Below the pieces are notes generated by a model that did not search any database, was not told the origin of the DNA, and was given only the letters and a program-made list of their open reading frames with translations. From Aedes albopictus (taxonomy: Eukaryota > Arthropoda > Insecta > Diptera > Culicidae), in NCBI RefSeq assembly GCF_035046485.1, contig NC_085138.1:294916256-294980255 (forward strand): DNA of 64,000 bases. The letters are read 5' to 3'. Numbering within the stretch: position 1 is the first letter of the stretch; each line of letters opens with the position of its first letter. Below are positions 1 through 10,756 of the stretch, in pieces. The position numbers and the translations under genes were made by a program.

Positions 1-575
1 TGGAATTCCCAGAGGAGTTCACAGAGGAATTCCAGGAGGAATTTCAGGAGGAATTCCCAGAGAAATTCCAGGAAAACTTCCCACAGCAAATTTAGGAGGA
101 ATTACAAAAGAAATTCCCGGAGAAGTTCTAGGAAAAATTCTCAGAGGAATTCCCAGATGAATTCCACGAGAGGAATTCTTAGAGGAATTCCTTGAGGAAT
201 TCGTAAAGGAATTTCTTATATGAATTCTTGGAGAAATCCCAGGAGGAATTTCTAAAGGAAAGTAATAAGGAATTCCAGGAGGAATTCAAAAAAAAATAAA
301 AAGAATCCCCGAGGAATTCCCAGAAGAGTTCCCGGAGGAATTTCGAGAAATATTGCTGGAGGAATTCAGGAGGAGGAATTTCAAGAGGAGTTTCAGGAGG
401 GATTCCCAGAGGAATTGAAAGGAGAACTCTCGGGGGAATTCCAGTAGGAATTCCAGCAGTAAATTCAAAATTAATTCTAAAACGAATTTCCAAAGGAATG
501 CGTGGAGGAATTCCAAAATAATTATACCGCAGAAATTTTATTGTGAAATTACCTGTTAGAATTAGAGGAATTTCA
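1..575. repeat. Degenerate GGAATTCC minisatellite array
   Basis: Irregular 12-bp units centred on the palindrome GGAATTCC, with purine-rich linkers (GGA, AGA) on the plus strand. Units are heavily mutated. The reading frames over this block are by-products of a 12-bp (four-codon) period. The array continues after the insertion at 576-1296. Confidence 0.85.
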
Positions 576-1296
576 AAGCAAAGCAAAGATAACAGGTACA
601 CATCGTAGTTGCTACTCCGTGATTGACCAGAACAATCGAAGTTGCACAGAGAGCCAATGAATGTGAAAGCTTGGTACTAGCTAACCATTCTCAATGTGCA
701 CAATTCGAGAGTTCAGCTATTTAAAGTCAATAACGGCGCTGGCCACGTCCTTACGGTCATCAGGAAAGGGAAGGAATGTTAGTTCGACAACCGTTGCTAC
801 TAGAAACCGTGGAATCCACAGCATCCCCACAGTTGTCACGGGAAGGAATGGTGGTTAGTAGGGTAGGGTAAGGTGTGGATCTAGGAGCCACCTCTGTTAG
901 GTGATATGATCCACTAGTTATATGGAAATACACGTCGCGGTCTTCATCACGATTATGATTTATTTGATCACGATGACCACTGATCCCGGATTTCGTGCTC
1001 GCGTTTCCATCGCCCTACCGTGGAAACCGACTGATCTACGAATATTGTAGCGCGATTCTGATCCCGGATTTTTCACTCGCACCCCCATCACTCTTACCTG
1101 AAAATTGTCTGCCATTCGAAAATTCTCAAGCTAATCTGATTCCGCATTCCACACTCGCGCTTGCATGGCTCTACCGAGAAAACCGACTGACCAACGAATA
1201 TTGTAGCGCGATTCTGAACCCGGATTTTTCACTCGCACTTCCATCGCCCTACCGAGAAAACCGACTGACCAACGAATATTGTAGCGCGATTCTGAC
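576..1296 (-). mobile_element. 721-bp retroposon-like insertion with 78-bp monomers
   Basis: A 24-bp exact direct repeat (beginning CCTGTTAGAATT) lies at 552-575 and 1297-1320 and brackets this segment, as a long target-site duplication would. Read on the minus strand, the segment begins with tandem 78-bp monomers (985-1296) and ends in a short (TTTGC)n-like tail next to the left duplication. A simple-repeat 3' tail plus a long target duplication fits target-primed reverse transcription, and tandem 5' monomers are known in some non-LTR elements. No protein domain is present, so it would be non-autonomous or a truncated 3' end with attached monomers. The clade is not determined. Confidence 0.6.
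985..1296 (-). repeat. Four tandem 78-bp monomers
   Basis: Anchor CCCGGATTT or a variant recurs at 985, 1063, 1141 and 1219, spacing exactly 78 bp. Monomers 1, 3 and 4 share ATTGTAGCGCGATTCTGA. Monomer 2 is diverged in its second half. The period of 26 codons leaves a plus-strand frame open (995-1369) with a 26-residue repeat, which is most likely not a real protein. Confidence 0.8.
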
Positions 1297-2570
1297 CCTG
1301 TTAGAATTAGAGGAATTTCAGCAGGAATTCGCAGAGAAGTTCTCGGCGGAGTTCCCAGAGGCATTCTAAAGAAATTGCTAAAGGAAATCTTAGAGGAATT
1401 CCAGGAGGAATTCCTAGAGAAATTCCCGGAGGAATCCCCAGAGGCATTACCAGAGGAAATCCCAGAGGAATTACAGGAGGAATGCATACAGGGATTCCCA
1501 GAGGAATTGCCAGAGGAACTCCTAGAGAAATTTTCAGAGAAATTACTAGAGGAATTTCTAGAGGAATTTCAGGAGGAATTCACAGAGAAATTCTCAGAGG
1601 AATCCCCAGAGGAATTGCCAGACGATTTTTTGAAGGAATTCCCCTAAGAATTTCCAGAGGATTTCCCGGATGAATTGCCAGACGAGTTTCCAGAGGAATT
1701 CACGGAGGAATTCTCAGATGCATTTCCAGAGGAATTCCTAGGTGAATTTCAGGAGGAATCCGCAGAGGAATTCTCAGAGGAATTCCCAGAGGCATTCCCG
1801 AAGAAATTCCCGGGTTTTCCGGAGAAGTTTTATACCAAGAAGGATTTCCACAGAAATTCCTGGAGGAATTATCAAAAATTTGTGGAAGCATCGCAGGATA
1901 TTTTTGGCTTTTGCATAGGAATTCCTGCGAGAAATCCTAAAAAAATCACAGCAGAAGTTCCTACCCCCAGAATTCATGTTAGCGGATATTGCTTGAATCT
2001 CTAGTGGAATTGTGGTATTTTTTTTCTTTCTGCAAGAAATGACAAGGAACTCAAGTCGGAATTTTGAAAGAACTTCTGAATGAATTTTTAATTCTAGGAA
2101 GGAATTCGTGATTAAATTTTTGGAAGAATTTCTGAATGCATTCCATCCAGACTACCTGAAAAAAAAATGCGCAGGAATTTTCAAAAGATTTTTTTATAGG
2201 AATCTCTGCAAAAATTCTCGTCAGATTTTCGACGGTGTTTCCGCGGGAGCTTTGACTGGATTTTCACAAAAATTAGGACATTTTTAATAGTAATTTACTA
2301 AGATTTTACTGGAAAAATTTTCGAAAGAGTTCTTACATGTTTCTCTGAAGCATTCCCGTCAGAATTCTTTTAGGATTTTTCGCAAGAATGTGAGCAAGAA
2401 TTATCGTCGGAGACCTTGCGTGAGTTATTGTAAGTTTGCGTTTGAAGGAAATCCGTTCAGCAAAGGATTTCACGGATAAATTCTTGAATGAACTTTCAAG
2501 GAATTCACGAGCATTTGAGTGCAAATAAAAACTTTGTAGCATATCAACTGAAAATCACTTTTCAGGGGCT
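1297..2570. repeat. GGAATTCC-type array, continuing and decaying
   Basis: Dense GGAATTCC units with CAGA/CGGA linkers from 1300 to about 1830, then progressively degraded units (GAATTTTTG, GGAATTCTTG) to about 2570. This is the same array as 1-575, interrupted by the insertion at 576-1296. Confidence 0.8.
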
Positions 2571-3730
2571 TTCAATTAAATTAAACTGAAATTCCTTCAG
2601 GATGTAGTTTTTCGCAGCCATCCCTAATTCATTCGAGTAGAAAACCGATCCGGAAAGTGGGTTGCCTGGAAGATTGCAATTTAAAATATTACAAAACCTC
2701 TCCAAAAACTAATAACCAATTCCTCGGCAGCTAACGTCAGCAATTTCCATTTTCATGCACATGATCCTTGTGGGAATCCATCACAGAAGGACTTCACCGA
2801 TCAATTCCCCAACCTAATCCACTTCCCCGGCTTAGTCACGTAGATGGGAACCACTCACTTCCACCGGTTTTGTGAACTTCATATCAATACAAACCATACA
2901 AGCAAATAAAGATTAAAAGCCTCTCCTGCCCATCAATCGGTCCTCCCGGAACAACCAACTCGGTTCGGTCGGTGGTCGATTAAGATAAGAGCTTATCCGT
3001 CCAGCGTCCCACCCACACTCTAACTAAACCATCAACCTGATCCACAATCCACAGCAGAAGGCTCTCCCTTGTCTAAAGCACATCAGCAGGCGGACGCATC
3101 ACCAATACAAGGTGTCCTAGGAGCTCTGGTCTGGTCTGACTTTGACCGAGCTTTGAGCTGAGCCGAGCTGAGGCAAGCGAGAGTCACGTTTACCTTATAC
3201 CTACAAATCTCAATCCCATCACGGCTACGGTTTCCCTTCCTTTCGTTTCCAATCGAAAGGGATGCGCTCAGTGCTGTGGGTGGACTGGCATGGGCTTAAT
3301 AAAAGACAGGAAGGACGGAAGGAAGGAAACATCCCGGAACGAAACATCACCCCCCGAGTTTACAAAATATTGGTCGGATCGGTTGGTTGACCTCCTCTTC
3401 TCCCCCGGTTCGGTTTCTGCGTGTTGCGTGTTGTGGGGAAAAGTTTCGGTGTGTGTAGCTAGATACCTAGTAACGCTTTAGGGTAGAGGAAAAACCTAAC
3501 CGAGCGATTGACCAACTTCCGGAATAGGGATGAATTCGGTTAACTAATCTACTGGGATGAGGTGGTTTAATGGTAAAGTTAACGCTAGTACAGTATTACT
3601 CCTTTTCGATGCTATATGGCAAAAAAAAATTTTGATGCAGATTGGATTACCCTCGGCCCGTGGCAGCACCACTTGTTTTTACCGAATATTAAAAATAATT
3701 CTCTCTTTCTTTCATTTTTATTTTTCAAAG
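2571..3730. other. Apparently single-copy non-coding sequence
   Basis: No inverted or tandem repeat recognised. GC content is higher than in the surrounding repeats, with no frame longer than about 60 codons. It could be ordinary intergenic or intronic DNA. I see no gene here. Confidence 0.5.
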
Positions 3731-4130
3731 TACCGTAACTTGGGGGGGGGGGGGGGGGGGGTTAGGGTAAGTTGATCACTTTTCATCTATTCTTTTCAAT
3801 AAAATCTAGTACACTGCATATGATTCCAAACAAATGTTTTTAAAACATGTACTAAGTGGACCTGTATGAAGTTCCGTTAACAAAATTCTTACAAGAAACA
3901 ACTAGATTTTTTTTAAATGATCAAATGGCCAAATTTGAAAACTTTCAATTCGGGGTGAAGTTGATCAACCAATGGCATACCATTCTAAGGATTGGAAAAT
4001 ATTTGAACAAATTGAAGTTGATGATGCTGAATCTGAATAAATTTTTAAAATTCTTATAACGGTTGTAGTTTGTATGTGAAAATAAAATAAAGTTTAGTAA
4101 ATTACAGAATGGCCCAGATAAAACGCCTAA
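3731..4130. mobile_element. Remnant of a TACCGTAA...-type TA element
   Basis: The start, TACCGTAACTTGGGG then TTAGGGTAAGTTGATCA, resembles the terminus of the complete element at 26836-27854 (TACCGTAAAATGGGGTAAC). No matching inverted terminus was found to the right, so the right end is lost or unrecognised and the limit is approximate. Confidence 0.4.
3742..3761 (+). repeat. 20-base G homopolymer
   Basis: Twenty consecutive G inside the G-rich terminus of a TA element. Related termini have only about four G here (26848-26851), so this looks like slippage expansion or an assembly or sequencing length error. Confidence 0.9.
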
Positions 4131-4437
4131 AGGTAGACAATTAAAAAAAATGTCTTACTTTCGCAAAACCAAGCTATTTTCATATATCAAGTATCAGAAG
4201 GCCACCTCCAGAGGCACGTTATCCTCCATTTGAGACATTTGTGCCATCACCAAAATAACAGCCTATTTCATCACCTGAGGGAAAAGGAAGGAAAAAGGGT
4301 TTGGATGGGGATGGGTCAGGTAGGGAAATAGGAAAAAATACCCTGGAAGAGGGTACTAACGCACAAGCGTACTACAATGAGTTCAAACAGCGCCCTGAAA
4401 AGGGCACTGTAATAACGCATAAGGCGAAAGAGAGCTC

Positions 4438-4773
4438 TTAACCACAGCGGGTTAAGAACAACAGAATATCCTGAAGATTCAGTTTTCTGAAGTCAGTTTC
4501 ACTTAATAAGTGTTTACCGAATACTCGGAAACGCAGTTGCGCAAAAACTGGACAGTTACATATCAAATGATACGAAGTTCCATAATCGGATTCACAGCTA
4601 TCACATGCAAATGAATCAGCTTGCTGAATATTCGCCATGTGATAGCTGAGTCGGCAGTGGCCAGTCAATGCTTTGACCAGAATGCTGCAATTCTGCTTTG
4701 ACAGATTTGTAAGATAGGGTATATGTACCATTCCTTGGCCTAATTTGCAAGCCGCCTTGACAATTTTGACCAT
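4438..4773 (-). pseudogene. LOA element ORF2 C-terminus, zinc-knuckle region
   Basis: The 111-residue frame contains LVKALTGHCRLSYH-like sequence followed by CDSCESDYGTSYHLICNC, the CX2C...HX4C knuckle that ends ORF2 in LOA, I and R1 group elements. It may bind nucleic acid. The first ~20 residues do not look like ORF2 and probably come from the insertion that begins near 4725-4780. The rest matches the position expected after RNase H (5691-6531), from which it is separated by about 0.9 kb of AT-rich inserted DNA. Part of a pseudogene, not an independent gene. Confidence 0.75.
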
Positions 4774-5294
4774 AACTCATGAATTGATAGCACTAGAAAT
4801 AATATGTTGACCCTATTACACACTCTAGGCAATGCATGTTCCACCAATTGGAAGTAAACTAACGTAAATATTCAAGATTTTACTAAATGAAGTTGAAAAG
4901 ATTCGATGCGATGGTATGCAACGTTGGTCTATGGTACAAAAATTGGCCTATTAGTGGATACAACGTTGGCCTATTGCCTTCCATGCACTAGAACCACTTA
5001 TTATCTCTTTTTTTCAATATTTCTGCTCAAGATAATAGATAATTGTTCACCAATCTGACTTTTAAATTATATTTTCGGAGCAAAATTTTCAAAGAACTAT
5101 AAATAAATCACTTAAACTAAAGTTCTTTGTTAAATTAGTAACAAAAACAACGCAACCCTATTATTGTGTTATATTTTTACAGTCATCTTTCTTCCTGTTT
5201 GTTCTTTTTGCTTCTTACGTAAGCAATGTTATTGACGTCACTTTATCGGTGTTGTAGACGTCACTTTACTGATGGGCCAAGATTTGGGTACATA
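4725..5294. mobile_element. TIR element inserted in the LOA 3' coding region
   Basis: The left end, ATGTACCATTCCTTGGCCTA, and the reverse complement of the right end, ATGTACCCAAATCTTGGCCC, form imperfect inverted repeats flanked by TA. The interior is AT-rich and has no gene. DNA from 5295 to about 5690 is also foreign to the coding frame and is unassigned. Confidence 0.45.
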
Positions 5295-5690
5295 GTGAAA
5301 AAAATGTCCTCAATATTCGGCCCACATTCAATTTGTAAAATAGTTATTATTCGTTGAAAAGAAATATACAAGTTCAAAATAGCGTCTTTAACCGTCGCAT
5401 CAAATGTTCAGTTATTGAAGAGTCAATTCGACATGTTTCCAGAATCATGCTATTTATGTTCATGTGTATAGACTACCGACTAAGCCGAAGCATCGTGGCG
5501 TCTACAAAAGCTAAACAAAGTGACATTTTCATCCAATTTTAATACTCCAAATTGCTAAAATTGAAACGAAATGTTACAGTTGTTTGGCGCACAGATTTTT
5601 CGATATCCAGTTATGCGTATTGTTTGAGTTTTTGGTTTACGTTGAGGTAGGCTGAATGAGGGGACTATGCCAACGAAGCATCCCGGTACC

Positions 5691-6531
5691 CTACTTCGCC
5701 ACCCTTGGAGATGGCTCAGTACAATACAATTTGGTTTGACGACATGACTCCAAACTATTCCAGTATTGTCTGTGTTGAGTGGCAGCCCAGGTGTGAATCT
5801 GAAGCTTTACCCAACACTTCGATATCGGAATAGCTGGCTCCGGGCCAATGAAGTCATGTGATGCTCCAGTGCGAGCTAACTCATCAGCCAATTCATTTCC
5901 AGCGATGAAAGAATGGCCAGGTACCCATACAAGGTGAACAGCGTTTGCTGAATTCAGCTCCTCGATTTGAGTTCGACAAGCGATAACTATCTTCGACATA
6001 GAGTTGGCCGAAGCAAGTGCTTTAACCTTCCAGCGCGCGCGCCATCAAACAACCGAAACTGCACCGCGCTCACGCTGTATACGCGAGGTTTTTTGGTAGT
6101 GTGTACGTTTTACAACAGCGCGCGCGCTGAAGGGTTAATAGCAGCCTGGTTATCTGAACAGAAGTATATTATTTTGCCCATTACGTGCTGCTGAAGTGCT
6201 GATTGCACTCCGCACATAAGAGCAAAGATTTCGGCCTGAAAACGGTACAGTGTCTACCATGTTAGTAAGACTGATACAGCCTTAGCTCACGAGAATAAAC
6301 ACCAGCACCTGCTCGACCTTCGAGAAGGGAGCCATCAGTGTAACATATGATGCCGTCTGAAATACTTCTTTCCAGATAACCAGATGACCACTCTTCCCGG
6401 GAAGGGAATTTCGTGGAAAATGTCCTATATGGAAAATTACAAGCAGTTGTAAGATCACTTGGAGCAAGGACAATTTTGTCCCAATTCACCAAAAGTGAAA
6501 ACAACGAGGTGTGTGTTGATGTGCGGTTCAC
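5691..6531 (-). pseudogene. LOA ORF2 RNase H domain, split by a MITE
   Basis: RNase H degrades the RNA strand of the RNA:DNA hybrid during retrotransposition. Reading on the minus strand, I see the acidic positions in order: YTDGS near 6315-6350, QAEIFAL near 6220-6240, SDNQAA at about 6140-6157, then a WVPGH...NELADELA block within 5691-5999. The domain is interrupted at 6022-6138 by a TTAA-flanked MITE. The two sides join in frame across a single TTAA, so the frame was open when the MITE arrived. The protein then ends at 5691 near an unrelated insertion. The catalytic residues look intact but the gene is broken. Confidence 0.8.
6022..6138. mobile_element. TTAA-flanked MITE, copy 1
   Basis: Bounded by TTAA at 6022-6025 and 6135-6138. 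The inverted ends are CCTTCCAGCGCGCGCG and CGCGCGCGCTGAAGG. Related copies lie at 23343-23467 and 62051-62173. The TTAA duplication suggests piggyBac-type mobilisation (inference). The LOA reading frame gives the empty site directly. Confidence 0.75.
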
Positions 6532-6619
6532 AGGAGTTTCCTCTAGTAGACCGAGTACCCGTAACCGGTAAGTGCAAGAAAGTACTTCTTATTTAAGATG
6601 AATGTGTAGTGGGGCAACG

Positions 6620-7508
6620 TCAAAGAGAACTTTGAGTGCTGCCATGGGAGTTGAAGAGAACGCTCAAGACATCGCCATTAAGCACATCCTTTAAAGATGG
6701 CCTAATTTTGATTGGACCGTTTTCACTTCGCCCTCTTGCCACCACACAAGACATCCATATGCCAATACTGGCCGGACCACAGTTGTGTAAATCCAAAAGT
6801 ACGCCGGCATTGGCCGAAGGCCATACAAGCTTTCTTGATTCTGAACTCAATGTGAGGTGTTCAGGAAAGCATGGAATCAAGAATGACTCCAACGTACTTT
6901 ACCTGTTCAGTCACATCGATTTCAGAATCAAAGAGACGCAAAGGTCGAACGCCGTTACGGTTTCGCCTTTCCGTGAAAAGAACAATAGATGTTTTACTCG
7001 GATTAACCGAAAGGCCATATTGGCGACACCAACCCTCAACTACTTGAAGGGCGCTTTGCATCAGGTCGAAAAAGGTGGTGATACACATACAATGCTCGAG
7101 CACCTACCTATAGGAAGTCGTCGGCAAAACCATAAGTAGGAAAACCGCTATTATTGGGTTGCCTCAATAGCGTATCTGCTACGAGATTCCACAAAAACGG
7201 TGATAAGACTCCCCCTTGGGGGCATCCGCAAACACTCAATTTTCTAATCCCTGCTAGACGCAATGTCGAGAAGAGATATCAGTTTTTGAACATTTGGCGA
7301 GTCCAGTTGGAAATCATTGGAGATATACCATGACTCCGTGCAGCTTCCAATATGGCATCGAAAGGCACGTTGTCGAAGGCACCCTCGATATCTAAGAAAA
7401 CACCCAGACAAGACTGCTTTTGAGCGAATTCTTTCTCGATATCGTAAACAACCTTGTGTAAAAGAGTCACAGTTTCATCCGAAGATGTAATATCCACACA
7501 TCCAGGGA
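6620..7508 (-). pseudogene. LOA reverse transcriptase, palm and thumb remnant
   Basis: Minus-strand pieces in shifting frames show the RT core. FLDIEGAFDN, the first catalytic aspartate block, lies within 7279-7508. GCPQGGVLSP lies near 7200-7235. GFADDF, the catalytic FADD, is near 7115-7135 and is followed almost at once by a stop. The thumb-side sequence in 6861-7103 has GWCRQYGLSVNPSKT and KYVGVILD. The finger motifs that should precede FLDIEGAFDN are absent. Sequence begins only ~35 residues upstream of it, where the MITE at 7509-7663 sits. Several frameshifts make it non-functional. Confidence 0.8.
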
Positions 7509-7663
7509 ACCCAGACAACCAGTAATCGTATAGGTTGTTGCATAAGATGATAAAGTGGAGGCCATATGCGTACATGCCTTCATTTAAGTGCATGTAAAAT
7601 GTACGTATATCGCCTCCACTTTAACATCTTATGCAACATCGTAAACGATCACTGGTTGACTGG
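7509..7663. mobile_element. Palindromic MITE, GCCTCCACTTT family, copy 1
   Basis: A near-perfect hairpin: CCCAGACAACCAGTAATCGT at the left is matched by the complement of the right end, and AAAGTGGAGGC/GCCTCCACTTT forms the inner stem. It sits exactly where the LOA endonuclease and RT coding segments meet. A second copy lies at 22981-23105. Confidence 0.7.
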
Positions 7664-8857
7664 GAAGTGTGTGCTGAATAAGCATTCCAGAACTTCCTCA
7701 TCAGAGGAAGTCAGATTGCCATTTGGCAAACGAAGTTCGTTCACCTGGAAATCCTTAGTTTTCGCAAGGATTTTGTTCAACCGACTGACTTCACTCAAGC
7801 TGGAAACATTTGTACAAAGGTTTTTCCAGCCGGATCGTTCAGCAGACCGGAGAGCTTTCCTGTAGGCCTTGCGAGCCGACTTGAAAGCCTCCGAACCAGC
7901 CGAACGTCGTCTGTTCCAACTCTTTCTACATTGTTTCCTGAGTTTCGCCAGATCAGAGTTCCACCAAGGGGTTCCTCTTGTGATCTTCACAGACCGTAGA
8001 GGGCATGCTTCTTCAAAAGCTTCCATGATGAAGGTCGTTGTAGTATCAACGGCATCATCTAAATCACTTGGAGTGTCAATGGATGGTGAGTATCCATGAA
8101 ATTTGGTCGCAACCAAATCAGTAAAAAGATCCCAGTTTGTTGACCGAGGATTCCAGAAACGCAATGTTTGTGAAGTAACATTTAAATGTTCAAAAAAGAT
8201 ATAGCGATGGTCAGATAAAGATTCTTCATCTGACACATGCCAATTGGTCAGCTCGCGACTTATTCTGCTAGAGCAAAGCGTTATATCTAACACTTCCTCT
8301 CTAGCAGATACCATGAAAGTTGGGCGGTTGCCTATGTTAAGTAATGCAAAGTACTCCATCAAGCTGGAGCCTCTCAAGTCAATGTCTGAGCTGCCCCAGA
8401 TGATACGGTGAGCATTAACATCACTGCCAACAATTAGCGGAAGGCCTTTTGAAGTACAGTATGCGATGACTTGTTTGAAAGCAGCCGTAGGGGATGGTTC
8501 ATCATGCGGAAAATAAACAGAACAATAGACGTATTTCCTGTTGAGGTTTCCAACAGATACATCAATTGTTATAGCACATACATCTCTGGTGGTTAATTCA
8601 GAGATGAGTGTAGTAACTATTGCGTTGTTGACAAGCGCCCAGGCTCGAGGCATGACACGCGAGTTTGCCATTTCATGTTTACTGAAAGTAGCAAAAACCG
8701 GGTTCACAAGGTTTCCTAGATAGAAATTTCCCTTACGAAAGTAAGGTTCTTGTACCAAGGCCACTTGGGCTGTACCATTTTGCATAAATCTGCAAAGATT
8801 GATCGTTGCTGTTCTTTTATGCTGAAGATTGATCTGAGCTATCCTAACCGTAGCCAC
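7649..8857 (-). pseudogene. LOA ORF2 N-terminal APE-type endonuclease
   Basis: A 402-residue open frame starting MATVRIAQINLQHK. Family landmarks of the retroelement endonuclease are visible: INLQH near residue 9, LVQEPYF near 34, GSDVNAHRIIWGSS near 144-157, LDITLCSS, and SDHRYIFFEH with the catalytic SDH near 212. This enzyme nicks the target to prime reverse transcription. The frame also includes ~150 residues past the endonuclease, ending in ECLFSTHFP before running into the MITE at 7509-7663. It is the best-preserved piece of this element. The start ATG is chosen because it directly precedes the conserved IAQINLQH block. Confidence 0.85.
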
Positions 8858-9500
8858 TACCCAAATGTAGCAATTGAAACAATACGTGCTTTCGGTTTAA
8901 ACGTTTATTCAGGAATGATGTAGTTAAGTCAAGTGTCAAAGTCTGTTCTCAGTCATGGCCTACTAGTGATTGGGGATAGCTTAGTTAGGAGATAAGTAAC
9001 ATTTAATACTACACCAAACTAGGTAAGATTAAACTCTTCGCAACAACAGCACAACAAAGAACAGCAACAATAAATCCAAATCGGTATCGATTGGAAAACG
9101 CCAAAGGCGAGGATACACAGAATACACTGTGTAAATCGCATAATGCGAAACTATATAGGTGAAAATTTAAACTAATTAACAACATCTTCATAATCCCGCC
9201 CTTATTTAGCCTCAAGTGAGACTAAAGAAGGGCAGCTGATTGTCTCGGAGAAACACAAGGTCCACTGCACCATTGCTCCGGTTAGCACAGTAAGGGCTAC
9301 ATACTGTGGAGGGCGCCCTGGTACTCCACAGGCTCCGTTAGCGGTTAGGTTTTTATTAGAGCCCCCTAGCCATTGATTCCTAGGCACTGTAAGCATAAAG
9401 CCGCATCACACCATGAATTAGGGGTCACCTGTTGGTGGATTCTTACCACCGGAACAGGACCGCCTAGTAGTGTAGTGTTATTCTTAGCCAATTGAGACAA
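8858..9500 (-). mobile_element. Probable upstream part of the LOA element
   Basis: Contiguous with the endonuclease frame and upstream of it. No gag-like zinc knuckles or long frame can be recognised (only 64-68 codon frames). It could be 5' UTR, a degraded ORF1 end, or another element. The boundary is a guess. Confidence 0.35.
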
Positions 9501-9805
9501 TCGCTACCGACACTACACAGCTATCTAGGCTGATCGAGAAAAGAAGTTAATATTGATGATCAACTTCATACGGACTCGAACAGCCGCCAGCTCGAACGAT
9601 TGGATTTTTCGATCGTTTAGTATAAGTAGGTGGTAATAGCGCTCTCACGCCGTATATATGAGAGTTAGGATATGGCGTTCTTGGTGATAATTGTAGGAAA
9701 AACACTTATCCACAAGTTTGCCAAATACCTCATTTCCATATTATGCTTATGAACTAAGCTGTGGATAAATGAGTCAAATGATTGCCGTGATCGAAAACAC
9801 CCTTG
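9500..9805. other. Unassigned sequence
   Basis: Contains short imperfect palindromes (for example around 9590-9622, CGAACGATTGGATTTTTCGATCGTT). Otherwise I see nothing in it. Confidence 0.4.
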
Positions 9806-10065
9806 CCTCCTGGAATTCCTCCTGGAATCCCTCCTGGAATTCCTCCTGGAATTCCTTCTGGAATTCCCTCTGGAATTCCTCCTAGAATTCCTCCTGGAAT
9901 TCTCCCTGGAATTCCTCCTGGAATTCCTCCTGGAATTCCTCCTGGAATTTCTCCTGGAATTTCTCCTGGAATCCCTCCTGGAATTTCTCCTGGAATTCCT
10001 CCTGGAAGTCCTCATGGAATTCCTGCTTGAAGTCCTCCTGGAATTACTCCTGGAATTGCTGCTGG
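9806..10065 (+). repeat. GGAATTCCTCCT 12-bp array
   Basis: About 22 units of a 12-bp repeat, fairly homogeneous (GGAATTCCTCCT with T/C and G/A variants). Each unit holds an EcoRI-type GAATTC core. The array abuts a SINE head at 10066. Confidence 0.9.
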
Positions 10066-10160
10066 CGTGGAGCGGATCTGGTGTGATGATTTAAACACGT
10101 GACTCACGCTGAGGACCTGAGATCAAAACCTCCTCCCGACAAGCTCGCAAAATATGAGTT
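10066..10160 (+). mobile_element. tRNA-derived SINE, family S1, partial
   Basis: GGCGTGGAGCGGATCTGGTG, then GTGATGATTTAAACACGTGA (degenerate A box), then GAGGACCTGAGATCAAAACC at the B-box position and CTCGCAAAATATGAG. It matches the copy at 15037-15165 unit for unit. The 3' part is diverged or lost. Confidence 0.6.
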
Positions 10161-10756
10161 GATTTTTTGGAATGTAAGTAAAGCGAGGGTCCCTAAGGCT
10201 ATTAATCTCGATAGGGACAGACTCGTTAGAATCTCATGATGGCCACCACCTTGGACTACTTTTGCACCTACTCACGATTTTGAGGACACACATTTTATAG
10301 AAAATCAAAGCAGCAGCGCACCGTATCTTCTTGGTTTAGGCTTATTACAAGTGTGCAAGAACAAAATAAAATGTATACTACCGTTGGAAGTTTACTTTTT
10401 GAGATTATTGCATCTGAAGTACTACAGGTAAAAAAAAATATCTGCCAGGGACTAGCAGGCATCTAAAGCGAATGTCGGTGATCTTCTATTTTTAGGCGAC
10501 AATGGCGCTTGCCTCGGTAGGTTGCAGGTCAATTTGTGGAAGATGGTGGAATTGATGATTGAAAACGTTTGTATCCACAACAGTACGAATATACCTCTGC
10601 GTCTTCACAAATTCATGTGGATGCAGGAGTGTAGGTGAAATATGGTTGGCATGAGGATTCACACATTGCTGCTTGGATGCCAGGTGTGAGGTGATAGAGT
10701 AGTGTGAAGATTCCTATGAAGCTAACGCGGAACAGTTCGTATGACTGCATAACTCA
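10161..10756. other. Unassigned sequence
   Basis: Mixed-composition DNA with no long frame, no clear inverted repeats and no array. Confidence 0.4.

Larger units (their letters stand above)
4195..9500 (-). mobile_element. Decayed LOA-clade non-LTR retrotransposon
   Basis: On the minus strand, in order: an APE-type endonuclease, a reverse transcriptase with the LOA-like FLDIEGAFDN and FADD blocks, an RNase H domain and a terminal CX2C...HX4C zinc knuckle. This order, with RNase H, fits LOA/I-group elements, and the N-terminal INLQHK motif favours LOA. The element is dead: frameshifts and stops in the RT, a missing RT finger region, and insertions at about 4725-5690, 6022-6138 and 7509-7663. 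A region upstream of the endonuclease (8858-9500) has no clear ORF1. It may be 5' leader or degraded gag. Both ends are approximate and no target duplication was found. Confidence 0.85.

Noticed and set aside
995..1369. 124-codon frame with a 26-residue repeat as a real repeat protein
   Set aside because: It crosses from the 78-bp monomers into the satellite array and past the insertion border.
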